Shown: piece after piece, positions 16,864 through 26,049 of the stretch
Layout of the letters: the number at the start of each line of letters is the position of its first letter
Position numbering within the stretch: position 1 is the stretch's first letter
Assembly (NCBI GenBank): GCA_035944115.1
Contig: DASZBJ010000017.1
Coordinates: 62,001 to 126,000 of the forward strand
Length of the DNA stretch: 64,000 nucleotides
Reading direction: 5' to 3'
From: Candidatus Babeliales bacterium
GTDB lineage: Bacteria > Babelota > Babeliae > Babelales > Vermiphilaceae
Position numbers and translations under genes: made by a program
Notes under the pieces: model-generated
What the model was told of the DNA's origin: nothing
What the model saw: only the letters and a program-made list of their open reading frames with translations
Databases searched by the model: none

Positions 16864-18273
16864 ATGAAAAATACAACCAAGCAAACCAGCAAAGCGCCCA
16901 TAACGCTGGGCAAGCAACGGAGCTATAACGAGATAGTTGAGTTTCTTGATAATAATTGGACAACAAACAGTTCCGACCTCTCATTATCTTGCATAAAAAA
17001 ACTCGACACCGCTTTTGAATCACTTTCACAAAAACAAAATATCATTGTCGTAAATGGAACAAATGGTAAAAGTCTAACTATTCATTTCGCCATTCAACTA
17101 CTGAAAGAAGAAGGACTTAAAGTTGGCGCCTTCGCTTCTCCACATATCCTTCTTTATAATGAGCGCTTTAATCTACAAGGCGAATCGATTTCAAGCAAGC
17201 TATTTACCGAAATAGCAAATGAAGTTATTAATACTGCCGAAGCTCTTGAAATAACGCCAAATTCTTATGAAATTCTTACAATCATGGCATTGTTATATTT
17301 CAAGAAAAACGATGTCGATGTCATACTTTTTGAATCAACGGATCACCCGCTTATCTCTTTATTCCATCCTAGAATCACCGCTGTTACACGCGTTACTCTT
17401 GACAATGCGCTTCCTGCAAGCCAAGAAGTTGAAGTGCGCATCCAAAAACTTTTAAGCACGGTCAAAAAAGGAACACATGTTGTTTCAGCCGATCAAAGTA
17501 AATTAAACTTACAGATCATGCTTGATGTAGTAAAAGAAAAAGGTGGCCAGTGGGATATGCCTATCAGAAAACTCGCCCCGTTAGAGTACCCATATGAGCA
17601 ATTACATGGACGTTGTGCAGCGCTTGCTGAACGTATTTCATCAATCTACGTTAACGATTTTGCTAATAAAAATGCAGTTGTAGTTGCAGGCACACTTCTT
17701 ACTAAGCAAAAAGGTCGTCGCGGTCGCCCAACACTAGAAGCAAAACGCCAAGGCGATTTGAACCCAAAGAAAACAGTTGAGCAATTTTGGAAAGAAGAGC
17801 AACAACTCCTTGCAAATCGTTTCCAAATACTTGATAAAGAAAAGCCAACTATCCTTCTTGATACCGCAAGCAACCTCGATGCTTTTAAAAACTTATTACT
17901 CGGTATCCGCTTACTTCATTACAAACGCCCATTAAAAGGTCTTACCCTATTAATTGGCTGCAACAACAATGACATCGATTTAACTGAATTTCTTAAATTA
18001 TTACGATACTTCTTCAAAAAAACATCTGGCAACGTAATGCTTTGTCCAATTCAAGCACTTCCTGGCCATTCCGGTGGAACCCCATGGGATGTTGAAAAAG
18101 TAACGAATGATACAAAAAGCATGAAAATAAAAGCAAAAGCATACAATAACTTCAAAGATGGGTTTGAAGCTGCATGCAAATCGGTTGATGAACGACACGG
18201 CCTTGTGATCGTTACTGGTTCTCCATCAATCGTTACTGAATACTGGAAGTATAAAGGTGTTAAAAAATTATAG
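16864..18273 (+). CDS. Divergent FolC-like Mur ligase family protein
   Basis: Related to folylpolyglutamate/dihydrofolate synthase, which adds glutamate to folates. From the ATG at 16864 (TTTGGAG upstream) there are 469 residues. The ATP loop VVNGTNGKS and SPHILLYNERFNLQGESIS match FolC closely. The usual EVGLGGRLDATN region reads ESTDHPLISLFHP and the DGAHN of the C-terminal domain reads DTASN, so metal and substrate residues are changed. A Lys/Arg-rich insert (about KQKGRRGRPTLEAKRQ) splits the two domains. The product may be inactive on folate or act on another acid. The fold is well supported, the reaction is not. Confidence 0.75.
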   Translation: MKNTTKQTSKAPITLGKQRSYNEIVEFLDNNWTTNSSDLSLSCIKKLDTAFESLSQKQNIIVVNGTNGKSLTIHFAIQLLKEEGLKVGAFASPHILLYNERFNLQGESISSKLFTEIANEVINTAEALEITPNSYEILTIMALLYFKKNDVDVILFESTDHPLISLFHPRITAVTRVTLDNALPASQEVEVRIQKLLSTVKKGTHVVSADQSKLNLQIMLDVVKEKGGQWDMPIRKLAPLEYPYEQLHGRCAALAERISSIYVNDFANKNAVVVAGTLLTKQKGRRGRPTLEAKRQGDLNPKKTVEQFWKEEQQLLANRFQILDKEKPTILLDTASNLDAFKNLLLGIRLLHYKRPLKGLTLLIGCNNNDIDLTEFLKLLRYFFKKTSGNVMLCPIQALPGHSGGTPWDVEKVTNDTKSMKIKAKAYNNFKDGFEAACKSVDERHGLVIVTGSPSIVTEYWKYKGVKKL

Positions 18274-18304
18274 CTCTTACCACATACATACAGATTAACA
18301 ACAT

Positions 18305-18583
18305 ATGATTAGATCTATACTTATCGGTTGCGCAAGCGGAACATTATATGGACTCTTCTTCTTATATCAGAGAAGAAGAGTCTTCTCTGTATCAAAAAAA
18401 ACAAGCCGTATCATCCTTGAAGCAATCCTCCTATCTCTCATTCGCTTTGCATTTCTCGCGTTTTTTTTCATTTATCTATTGCGATCCAATCAAATTAGTC
18501 TTATAATTTTGATTATATCGTTTCTTTGTGCATTTTGGCTTATAGTGATTAATGCAAAGACCAACCCTAATGGAAAACCTTGA
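18305..18583 (+). CDS. Small membrane protein of the ATP synthase locus (AtpR/AtpI-like)
   Basis: A 92-residue membrane protein with about three hydrophobic helices and a basic loop QRRRVFSVSKKTSR, directly before the Fo a-subunit gene (overlap of 14 bases). Position and size fit AtpI, the c-ring assembly helper, or AtpR of N-ATPases. The SLIRFAFLAFFFIYLL segment with its intramembrane Arg resembles AtpR more. The family call is tentative; the link to the ATPase rests on the overlap. Confidence 0.6.
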   Translation: MIRSILIGCASGTLYGLFFLYQRRRVFSVSKKTSRIILEAILLSLIRFAFLAFFFIYLLRSNQISLIILIISFLCAFWLIVINAKTNPNGKP

Positions 18584-19319
18584 TCTTTTTTCCGTCGAAC
18601 ATTGGCAACCATTTGCTCTATTTGGTTTGACCCATCCTTTCTTTAATATCAATAAAGAAACGGTCGTCTATACTTGGATCATTTTAGGAATTTTATTTGT
18701 ATGTTGCCTACCGGTCCGAATATTTATTAATAAAAAGTACCCAGTCGCGCGCCATATGCTTATACAACTTGTTATGTGGTTTTCTGAAATGTGTACGCAA
18801 GCATTAGGTGCTGCATCCTTTCAACATTTTTCATTTATAACTTCACTCTTTCTTTTCATTTTTATAACAAGCGTACTCACCCTAGTGCCTGGCATGGAAG
18901 AACCAACGAAAGACCTGAATACAACGCTTGCTCTTGGACTGATATCATTTGGGTACATTCAAATATGCGCAATACAAAAAATGGGAACCTGGGGTTATAT
19001 AAAAACTGAATACCTTGATCCCTTTTTTATGCTTCCACTGCATTTGATTGGAAAAATAGCATCAATTATCTCAATATCATTTCGACTCTTTGGGAATATT
19101 TTTGGCGGCGCTACCATAACTGCAATCTTTTTTAAAGCAACTCGCAGCCATTGGTTCAGTCAAACACTATTCGATGGCTTAGGGCTCAATCTTCCGATTC
19201 ATATTTTCTTTGGCATTTTTGAAGGTTTTTTACAAGCATTTGTTTTTGCCATGCTAACACTAACCTATTTATCAATCGCGTTGGAACACGGCGCACATTC
19301 AAATGAAAGTGATGCATAA
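18570..19319 (+). CDS. atpB: F-type ATP synthase subunit a
   Basis: Membrane stator subunit that forms the ion half-channels next to the c ring. The 249 residues carry the essential Arg helix, SISFRLFGNIFGG (E. coli aArg210 position), the PTKDLNTTLALG segment after helix 3, and a C-terminal ion-channel helix. I choose the ATG at 18570; an ATG at 18552 would add six residues and lies deeper in the upstream gene. It ends at 19319, abutting the c-subunit gene (19319). No F1 genes or b subunit adjoin it, so the ATP synthase genes are split between loci. Confidence 0.93.
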   Translation: MENLDLFSVEHWQPFALFGLTHPFFNINKETVVYTWIILGILFVCCLPVRIFINKKYPVARHMLIQLVMWFSEMCTQALGAASFQHFSFITSLFLFIFITSVLTLVPGMEEPTKDLNTTLALGLISFGYIQICAIQKMGTWGYIKTEYLDPFFMLPLHLIGKIASIISISFRLFGNIFGGATITAIFFKATRSHWFSQTLFDGLGLNLPIHIFFGIFEGFLQAFVFAMLTLTYLSIALEHGAHSNESDA

Positions 19320-20266
19320 TGGAATCAATGGCACAATTTATCCACTATACCACTATTGCATCGGTTGTTTCGATTAACGCGCTCAGTGCAAGTATTGGTG
19401 AAAGCCTTACCGGAGTAGCTGCATTAGAAGGAATAAATAGACAACCATCTGCGCATGGCGAATTAACAAAATTAGCAACACTCGGCATTGCGCTCATTGA
19501 CACTACTAATATTATGGGGCTTTCTATGGCCCTTATATTATTATTTGATTCACCTGAACATATCACCATCTATTCAGCGATTGCTGAACTGGGAATATTA
19601 CTCGCATTATGCTTGCCTGGATTATGCATAGGCATAGTATCTGCATTTCCAGCACAAGCTGCCTGCGTTGCAACAGCACGCCAACCATTTTTTGCTCAAA
19701 AAATTTTACGCTTCATGCTCATTACACAATCATTGATACAAACACCAATTTTATTTGGTTTTTTAATTGCATATATCATTAAAGCAAATATTGCATCCGT
19801 CACCACCTATGCAGAAGGCATACAATATATAGCAAGCGGACTCTGCATTGGGCTCGGTACCATTGGCCCATCCATTGGCATGGCACAATTTGCAAAAATT
19901 GCCTGCGACAGTATTGGACTTAATCGAAAAACGTATAATCAAATATTCTCTTTTACCTTTATCAGTGAAGCAATCATCGAAGCCCCTATCATTTTTTCCG
20001 TTATCATCTCAGTGTTAATAGCCACACAGACAGTAGGTGATAATATGCCCGTCGCGCTTTCATTACTAAGCGCAGCACTCTGTATTGGACTTGGTACTTT
20101 TGGTCCTGGAATCAGTTCTGGATATACTGCCGCAACCGCATGCCGCAATATCGCCCTCTATCCTGCTCATTATCATGCTATTTCTCGCATGAGTATCATT
20201 GCACAAGGGCTTATTGACACGGGCGCAATTTTTGCACTCATCATAGCTATCTTCTGTATTGTATAG
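19319..20266 (+). CDS. atpE: Four-hairpin fused ATP synthase subunit c
   Basis: Proteolipid rotor subunit, here 315 residues instead of about 80. It is built of four tandem c hairpins with almost exact 80-residue spacing. The ion-site positions of the four outer helices are Asp61 (ALIDTT), Gln141 (SLIQTP), Glu221 (AIIEAP) and Asp300 (GLIDTG), so hairpin 2 lacks the carboxylate. Hairpins 1 and 2 keep the RQP loop (41-43 and 121-123) that contacts F1. The first helix of hairpin 1 has Glu28 where sodium-type rings have Gln. Fused c subunits are known in V-type and archaeal rotors. The fusion would lower the number of ions moved per turn for a ring of given size. Confidence 0.9.
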   Translation: MESMAQFIHYTTIASVVSINALSASIGESLTGVAALEGINRQPSAHGELTKLATLGIALIDTTNIMGLSMALILLFDSPEHITIYSAIAELGILLALCLPGLCIGIVSAFPAQAACVATARQPFFAQKILRFMLITQSLIQTPILFGFLIAYIIKANIASVTTYAEGIQYIASGLCIGLGTIGPSIGMAQFAKIACDSIGLNRKTYNQIFSFTFISEAIIEAPIIFSVIISVLIATQTVGDNMPVALSLLSAALCIGLGTFGPGISSGYTAATACRNIALYPAHYHAISRMSIIAQGLIDTGAIFALIIAIFCIV

Positions 20267-20310
20267 AACGAATATTGTGACAGTTGACTAAAGATGGATA
20301 ATCAACAAAG

Positions 20311-20353
20311 TCAAAAATAAAAAGGGATACAATTACTACTGTAACCGCATCCC
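20311..20353 (-). terminator. Hairpin terminator of the exported-protein gene
   Basis: Read on the minus strand, GGGATGC pairs with GTATCCC (one G-U) around a 16-base loop and is followed by TTTTTATTTTT. It lies about 85 bases past the stop of the minus-strand gene at 20437. The block 20321-20385 recurs at about 21280-21343. Confidence 0.7.
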
Positions 20354-20436
20354 CTATATATCATGAATAAGTCGATATTTTAAGGCCGACTATTTCTAAC
20401 CAGTCTTTTTTTTACGATAACCATAACAAAGATCAC

Positions 20437-21183
20437 CTACCAATAGGTCTTTACCATTTCATTTAAGAACATGTAATCAGTTTTAATACATCGTATAATA
20501 TGGTCATTAATACGCTTAGCTAAAAATATAAGTACCTCTACAGCATCTCCTTTTTTATAGCTGGTAAAGCGTTCACTTCTATATTCTTTACGAATAATAT
20601 CTAAACTTTCAATAATCTCATTAATTTTTTTTGATCCAAAAATGACTTTAGACCCAGGATGTATTTTCGATCCAGGTAATGGAGTGTCATCCATCCCTAC
20701 TTCACGTTGAAACGGCTGTATTGCCTGACGGTACATCTGATCCAAGATAGTTCCATTCAGCTTTACCCTGCGACTAATTGTGTCTCTATCGGTAGCAACA
20801 ATACCTTTTGCCTTATCTGCTTGCATAACAATATGCGGCGCAATAAACTGTGCATATGTCCGACTGAGATAATCAAAAGTATTCATGCTAATTGCTCTAA
20901 GCTCTCTAAATTTATATAACAACTTTGTGCCCGTATTTTTTTCAATATAAACTTCTATGTGCTTAAATAGCATAGTCCACATTTTCTCTATCTCTTTATC
21001 ATCACCTATCCTTAGATAAAGATTATGATTTTTCCCCATTACAGCATCAACCGTATCAATAAGCTTCATAGCCTCTTCTTTATTTTTTGGTGTCTGCATA
21101 GGCACTGCAAATAACTGCCCGCCTGAAACCAACAGCAATCCCGCCAACAGCACACGCGTACTGATTCTTTTAACATCATTCAT
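20437..21183 (-). CDS. Exported helical protein of unknown function
   Basis: Not recognised; 248 residues from the ATG at 21183, which has AAAGGA six bases upstream. A signal peptide MNDVKRISTRVLLAGLLLVSGGQLFA is followed by a mostly helical, charged mature part. That part has a short Gly/Ser/Lys-rich stretch (LPGSKIHPGSKVIFGSKK, about 185-202). The C-terminus (NDHIIRCIKTDYMFLNEM) recurs as a decayed remnant upstream at 21427-21477, together with the terminator block, so this gene once had a tandem copy. Probably periplasmic or secreted. Confidence 0.7.
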   Translation of the reverse strand: MNDVKRISTRVLLAGLLLVSGGQLFAVPMQTPKNKEEAMKLIDTVDAVMGKNHNLYLRIGDDKEIEKMWTMLFKHIEVYIEKNTGTKLLYKFRELRAISMNTFDYLSRTYAQFIAPHIVMQADKAKGIVATDRDTISRRVKLNGTILDQMYRQAIQPFQREVGMDDTPLPGSKIHPGSKVIFGSKKINEIIESLDIIRKEYRSERFTSYKKGDAVEVLIFLAKRINDHIIRCIKTDYMFLNEMVKTYW

Positions 21184-21274
21184 TCTCATTCCTTTCTCGT
21201 TAACACCATATAAATTATTCATACTGTCATCACAAGCATATCAACAACACCCCACTTGTTTCAACAATTAGAAT

Positions 21275-21477
21275 AAAACAGGGATGCAATTACCATGCAA
21301 CCGCACCCCCGAAAATCATGAATAAGTCGATTATTTCAGAGGTTTCGCATATTCCCGACTCGTTTTTATATAGCCAGATCTGTCCACTCATTTCGCACCC
21401 GCGACCTCCGTACAGTTATCCATCAACTAATTGTAATCAGTCATAAACCTTACACCATGATCATTTAAACAAACTCC
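21275..21477 (-). pseudogene. Remnant of a tandem copy of the gene at 20437-21183
   Basis: On the minus strand 21465-21427 encodes NDHGVRFMTDYN then stop, matching NDHIIRCIKTDYMFLN at the end of the intact neighbour. Downstream, 21280-21343 repeats the neighbour's terminator region (GGGATxCAATTAC and then TCATGAATAAGTCGAT identical). The 5' part is gone. This reads as a paralogue reduced to its last codons and terminator. Confidence 0.65.
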
Positions 21478-21557
21478 TCATCATACAATAGACATCCGCA
21501 GTAAAATGTGTCATTGATGAATAAAAAGAGACTCTCGTATGCCATGGAGAAAATAAT

Positions 21558-23705
21558 ATGGATAATGTAATGATGCCAATATCATCTAAAAAAAAGGTCT
21601 GTACCTTTATATCTTTTATACTGTTTATTGCCAGCTTCGCCGCAGGAGTTTTCTTTCTTGTAAAACAAAGCCGTTATAAAAACCATATCATCGATCAAGC
21701 GTTCATCCAGGCCCATGATAAAACGACTATCTGCGCACAACAACTTGATGATCTTCTGCAGCTTCTTATCCCACAAACTGCATCCCTTGCAGAAAAACTC
21801 AGCACAACATCGCTAACACCATCAGAAATCGAAACAATATTAAAAAAAAAACCTACTGATATTTTCGGTTTTGGTGTTGCATATCTACCCGATAATACAA
21901 AAACAAATAATAATGCATATGCTCCCTATTACGTTGAGAAACAGGGTGTAAACACAGCAGAAGATTTGAGCAAGATCCCCGGATATATATATTACGAACA
22001 AGAATGGTTTAAAGCATTACTTACAAAAGAACAAACTTTTTTTGGCCCATTTACCGATTCTGTTACCGGAGAGGACGTCATCGGAGTTGCAACACCATTT
22101 TATGTAACAGACGCTCACGATAACAGCAAAAAAATTGGTGGTATTGTGTACGTGACACAATCAATGAACCATTTACAACATATCTTAACCACACTGTTTC
22201 TTGGTCAAAATGGTTACTGGTTTTCAGTAGCTAACAATGAAATTATCCTCACCCATCCTCGTGAAAAATTATTATACTCAAGGACTACCATTGACGCCTT
22301 TGCAGAAGAAACGCAAAACGCAGAAACTGCTGAAATAATCCGTCATGCTATCCAAGGCAAAGCTGATTCTACATCTTTTAACAACACCGTTACCGGTGAT
22401 GAATCTTGGCTTATAGCTGCCCCAATCCCTGCTATTAAAGGTGCATTATGTGGCGTATTTGATAAAAAGGAAATCCCACTCGATAATGATTTGATGCGTA
22501 AAGGATTGATGAGAATCTGCTTAATCTTCCTCGCCTCTTTTCTCTTTTTAGTCATCTCGTTTTTATTTCATACCAATCACACTATATATATTTTCGTAAT
22601 TTCATCCGCATACAGCACATTATGCTTATTAACCAGTATTGCCCTCATCTGGAGCATCATAAACCAATATCCATTTTATAAAGATCCGGTCACACCAATT
22701 ACTGATAAACAGCAATTGAGTAAATATCTCACCCAAACAGAACATGCCGCCACCTCACTTCTTCTTAATCAATTGCATACATATAAATCAGTAGGAACTG
22801 CCCAAAATAATTATGTCCCTACTGGAATTTTCATCAATACCATACAATTACTTGGCCCCAATCAATTACAAATTATTGGATACGTATGGCAACAATATCA
22901 TAAAGAGTTACACAAAAATTTATCGCAAGGATTTATCTTTCCTCAAGCAACAAAAGACAATGATACAGAAGAAATACATCGCAACACGGAAGGTGACTTA
23001 GAATCAATTCTTTGGCGCGTAAATACAACGCTCTATCAAGACACTCGTTACCAAAAATACCCATTTGACGTTAAAAGCTTCCAGATACAGCTATGGCATA
23101 AAGATTTTGAAAAAAACATCACATTAATTCCAGATTTTGATGCATATAACATCATCAATATTGGATCAATGCCCGGATTGCGCCCTTCTATCACTTTACC
23201 CGGCTATGACATTCAAAATAGTTTCTTTGGGTATAAAACTAACAATTATAGAACTTCTTTTGGGCTTTATGCGCATGGCCCATTCGGCCTCTATAAACGA
23301 ATTACTAAATCAGAAATGCCAGAACTTTATTTTAATATAACCGCAAAAAGAAGTTTAAATAAAACGCTCGTTGTAGATCTGATTCCAGTAATTATAATCG
23401 CTTTAATACTCTTCATTATGCTGCTTATTAGCACAGAAAAAAATATACTCAGTGCTGCTGGATCACTATTTTTTAGTACCATAATTGCACAAATACGCTT
23501 TAGAGAAGGGATACCTCCCTATGGCCTTGTCTATTTTGAAACATTCTACTTTATTCTTTATATCGCACTACTCATTGTCACGCTATTTGTGCTCTTACGA
23601 TCATTCAAAATTGTTTCTGAAAAAGACCATCTGCTACTAGCACTTCTTTTTTGGCCAATTTTGCTGGGATCAGTATTAGGCATTACATTACTGTATCAAT
23701 ACTAA
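21558..23705 (+). CDS. Double-Cache membrane sensor-like protein, copy 1
   Basis: A 715-residue membrane protein. A helix at about 15-35 anchors a large extracytoplasmic domain (about 36-310) with double-Cache hallmarks: YYEQEWFKALLTKEQTFFGPFTD, VIGVATPFY, then GQNGYWFSVANNEIILTHP. Two helices follow (about 313-365), then a second soluble domain (about 380-610) and three or four C-terminal helices. Cache domains bind small ligands in histidine kinases and chemoreceptors, but no kinase, HAMP, GGDEF or methyl-accepting region is present. GGAG lies eight bases before the ATG. It is followed 36 bases later by a near-identical paralogue. Role unknown: ligand sensing or transport accessory. Confidence 0.8.
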   Translation: MDNVMMPISSKKKVCTFISFILFIASFAAGVFFLVKQSRYKNHIIDQAFIQAHDKTTICAQQLDDLLQLLIPQTASLAEKLSTTSLTPSEIETILKKKPTDIFGFGVAYLPDNTKTNNNAYAPYYVEKQGVNTAEDLSKIPGYIYYEQEWFKALLTKEQTFFGPFTDSVTGEDVIGVATPFYVTDAHDNSKKIGGIVYVTQSMNHLQHILTTLFLGQNGYWFSVANNEIILTHPREKLLYSRTTIDAFAEETQNAETAEIIRHAIQGKADSTSFNNTVTGDESWLIAAPIPAIKGALCGVFDKKEIPLDNDLMRKGLMRICLIFLASFLFLVISFLFHTNHTIYIFVISSAYSTLCLLTSIALIWSIINQYPFYKDPVTPITDKQQLSKYLTQTEHAATSLLLNQLHTYKSVGTAQNNYVPTGIFINTIQLLGPNQLQIIGYVWQQYHKELHKNLSQGFIFPQATKDNDTEEIHRNTEGDLESILWRVNTTLYQDTRYQKYPFDVKSFQIQLWHKDFEKNITLIPDFDAYNIINIGSMPGLRPSITLPGYDIQNSFFGYKTNNYRTSFGLYAHGPFGLYKRITKSEMPELYFNITAKRSLNKTLVVDLIPVIIIALILFIMLLISTEKNILSAAGSLFFSTIIAQIRFREGIPPYGLVYFETFYFILYIALLIVTLFVLLRSFKIVSEKDHLLLALLFWPILLGSVLGITLLYQY

Positions 23706-23753
23706 AGCATTAATCAGAACGAAAAAGTCACTACGTATGTTATGGAGAAAGTA

Positions 23754-25907
23754 ATGATGCCAATGCCGATATCGCCCAAAAAACGTGTTGCGACCTTAAT
23801 ATCTTTTATACTATTTCTTATTAGCTTCGCTGCAGGAGTTTTTTTTCTTATCAAGCAAAGCCGTTATAAAAATCATATCATCGATCAAGCGTTCATCCAG
23901 GCGCATGACAAAACTACTATCTGTGCACAACAACTTGATAACCTTCTGCAGCTTCTTATCCCACAAACTGCATCCCTTGCAGAAAAGCTCAGCGCAACAC
24001 CACTAACACCATCAGAAATCGAAGCAATATTAAAAAAAAAACCTGCTGATATTTTCGGTTTTGGTGTTGCATATCTACCCGATAATACAAAAACAAATAA
24101 TAATGCATATGCTCCCTATTACGTTGAGAAAGAGGGCGTAAACACAGCAGTAGACCTGAGTAAGATGTCCGGCTATATATATTACGAACAAGAATGGTTT
24201 AAAGCATTACTTACAAAAGAACAAACTTTTTTTGGACCTTTTACCGACTTTGCAACTGGAGAGGACGTCATCGGAGTTGCAACACCATTTTATGTAACAG
24301 ACCCCCACGATAACAGCAAAAAGATCGGTGGTATTGTGTACGTGACACAATCAATGAACCATTTACAACATATCTTAACCACACTGTTGCTTGGTCAAAA
24401 TGGTTACTGGTTTTCAGTAGCTAACAATGAAATTATCCTCACTCATCCTCGCGAAAAATTATTATACTCACGAACCTCCATTGATGATTTTGCAAAAGAG
24501 ACTGCAAATGAAGCAACCGCTGAAATAATTCGCCATGCGATCCGAGGCAAAGCCGATTCTACCTCTTTTAACAACACGGTTACTGGCGATGAGTCTTGGC
24601 TTATAGCTGCCCCAATACCTATTATTAAAGGTGCATTATGTGGTGTATTTGATAAAAAGGAAATTCCTCTGGATGATGATTTGATGCGTCAAGGATTAAT
24701 ACGGATCTGCATGATCTTCCTCACCTCTTTTCTCTTTTTAATCATCTCCGTTTTATTTTATACCAACCATACTATACATGTCCTCTTATTTTCATCCGCA
24801 TACAGCACAGTATGCTTACTAACAAGCATTGCCCTCATCTGGAGCATCATAAACAAATATCCATTCTATAAAGACCCTGTCACCCCAATCACTGATAAAC
24901 AGCAGCTAAACAAATTCCTTACCCAAAAAGACAATATTCAAAAAAAATCAAATTCTACACTTTCTCTTGCTCAATTACATACACATAAATCAATAGGAAC
25001 TACCCAAAATAATTATGTGCCTACTGGGATTTTCATCACCACCATACAACTAATCGGCCCCAATCAATTACAAATTATCGGGTATGTATGGCAACAATAC
25101 CATAAAGAGTTACACAAAAATTTATCTCAAGGATTTATCTTCCCTCAGGCAACAAAAGACAACGATATAGAAGAAATACATCGCAATACAGAGGGAGAAT
25201 TAGAAACAATTCTTTGGCGCGTAAATACAACGCTCTATCAAGATGCTCGCTACCAAAAATACCCATTTGACGTTAAAAGCTTCCAGATACAGCTATGGCA
25301 TAAAGATTTTGAAAAAAATGTCACATTAATTCCAGATTTTGATGCATATAACATCATCAATATTGGATCAAAGCCCGGACTACGTCCCTCTATCACCCTA
25401 GCCGGCTATGACATTCAAAATAGTTTCTTTGGGTATAAAACTAGTAGTTATAGGACTTCCTTTGGGCTTTATGCATATGGACCATTCGGCCTTTATAAAC
25501 GGATTACGAAATCAGAAACGCCAGAGCTTCATTTTAATATAACCGCAAAAAGAAGCTTAAATAAAATACTTGTTATCGACCTTATTCCCGTAATTGTAAT
25601 CGCCCTTTTACTCTTCATTATGCTGCTCATTAGCACAGAGAGAAACATACTGAGTGCCGCTGCGTCACTATTTTTTAGTACCATAATTGCACAAATACGC
25701 TTTAGAGAAGGAGTACCTCCCTATGGCCTTGTCTATTTTGAAACATTCTACTTTATTCTTTATATCGCACTATTCATTGTGACGCTGTTTGTGCTCTTAC
25801 GGGCATTCAAAATCGTTTCTGAAAAACATCATCTGGTACTAGCGCTTCTTTTTTGGCCAATTCTGCTTGGCTCAATCTTAGGTATTACATTACTGTATCA
25901 ATACTAA
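23754..25907 (+). CDS. Double-Cache membrane sensor-like protein, copy 2
   Basis: Tandem paralogue of the gene at 21558, with the same domain order and most residues conserved along its 717 residues. The most divergent stretch is the linker after the second helix pair (KDNIQKKSNSTLSLAQ here against EHAATSLLLNQ in copy 1). The ATG at 23754 is preceded by GGAG at six bases. An ATG at 23742 overlaps that ribosome site and corresponds to non-coding leader in copy 1, so it is not used. Differences in the Cache pocket region (SVTGED against FATGED, for example) could alter ligand choice. Both copies are probably one transcript. Confidence 0.8.
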   Translation: MMPMPISPKKRVATLISFILFLISFAAGVFFLIKQSRYKNHIIDQAFIQAHDKTTICAQQLDNLLQLLIPQTASLAEKLSATPLTPSEIEAILKKKPADIFGFGVAYLPDNTKTNNNAYAPYYVEKEGVNTAVDLSKMSGYIYYEQEWFKALLTKEQTFFGPFTDFATGEDVIGVATPFYVTDPHDNSKKIGGIVYVTQSMNHLQHILTTLLLGQNGYWFSVANNEIILTHPREKLLYSRTSIDDFAKETANEATAEIIRHAIRGKADSTSFNNTVTGDESWLIAAPIPIIKGALCGVFDKKEIPLDDDLMRQGLIRICMIFLTSFLFLIISVLFYTNHTIHVLLFSSAYSTVCLLTSIALIWSIINKYPFYKDPVTPITDKQQLNKFLTQKDNIQKKSNSTLSLAQLHTHKSIGTTQNNYVPTGIFITTIQLIGPNQLQIIGYVWQQYHKELHKNLSQGFIFPQATKDNDIEEIHRNTEGELETILWRVNTTLYQDARYQKYPFDVKSFQIQLWHKDFEKNVTLIPDFDAYNIINIGSKPGLRPSITLAGYDIQNSFFGYKTSSYRTSFGLYAYGPFGLYKRITKSETPELHFNITAKRSLNKILVIDLIPVIVIALLLFIMLLISTERNILSAAASLFFSTIIAQIRFREGVPPYGLVYFETFYFILYIALFIVTLFVLLRAFKIVSEKHHLVLALLFWPILLGSILGITLLYQY

Positions 25908-26049
25908 ATTAATGTGAGTGCGACCCGAGAAATCTTTATATCAATTACAAAATCTTTTATTGAGTCTTTTATTTTGCACAATATATCATTACACTTACAT
26001 GACGATTGAACGGTAATTGCGTCACACATATCTTCTAGGAATCATAGGT

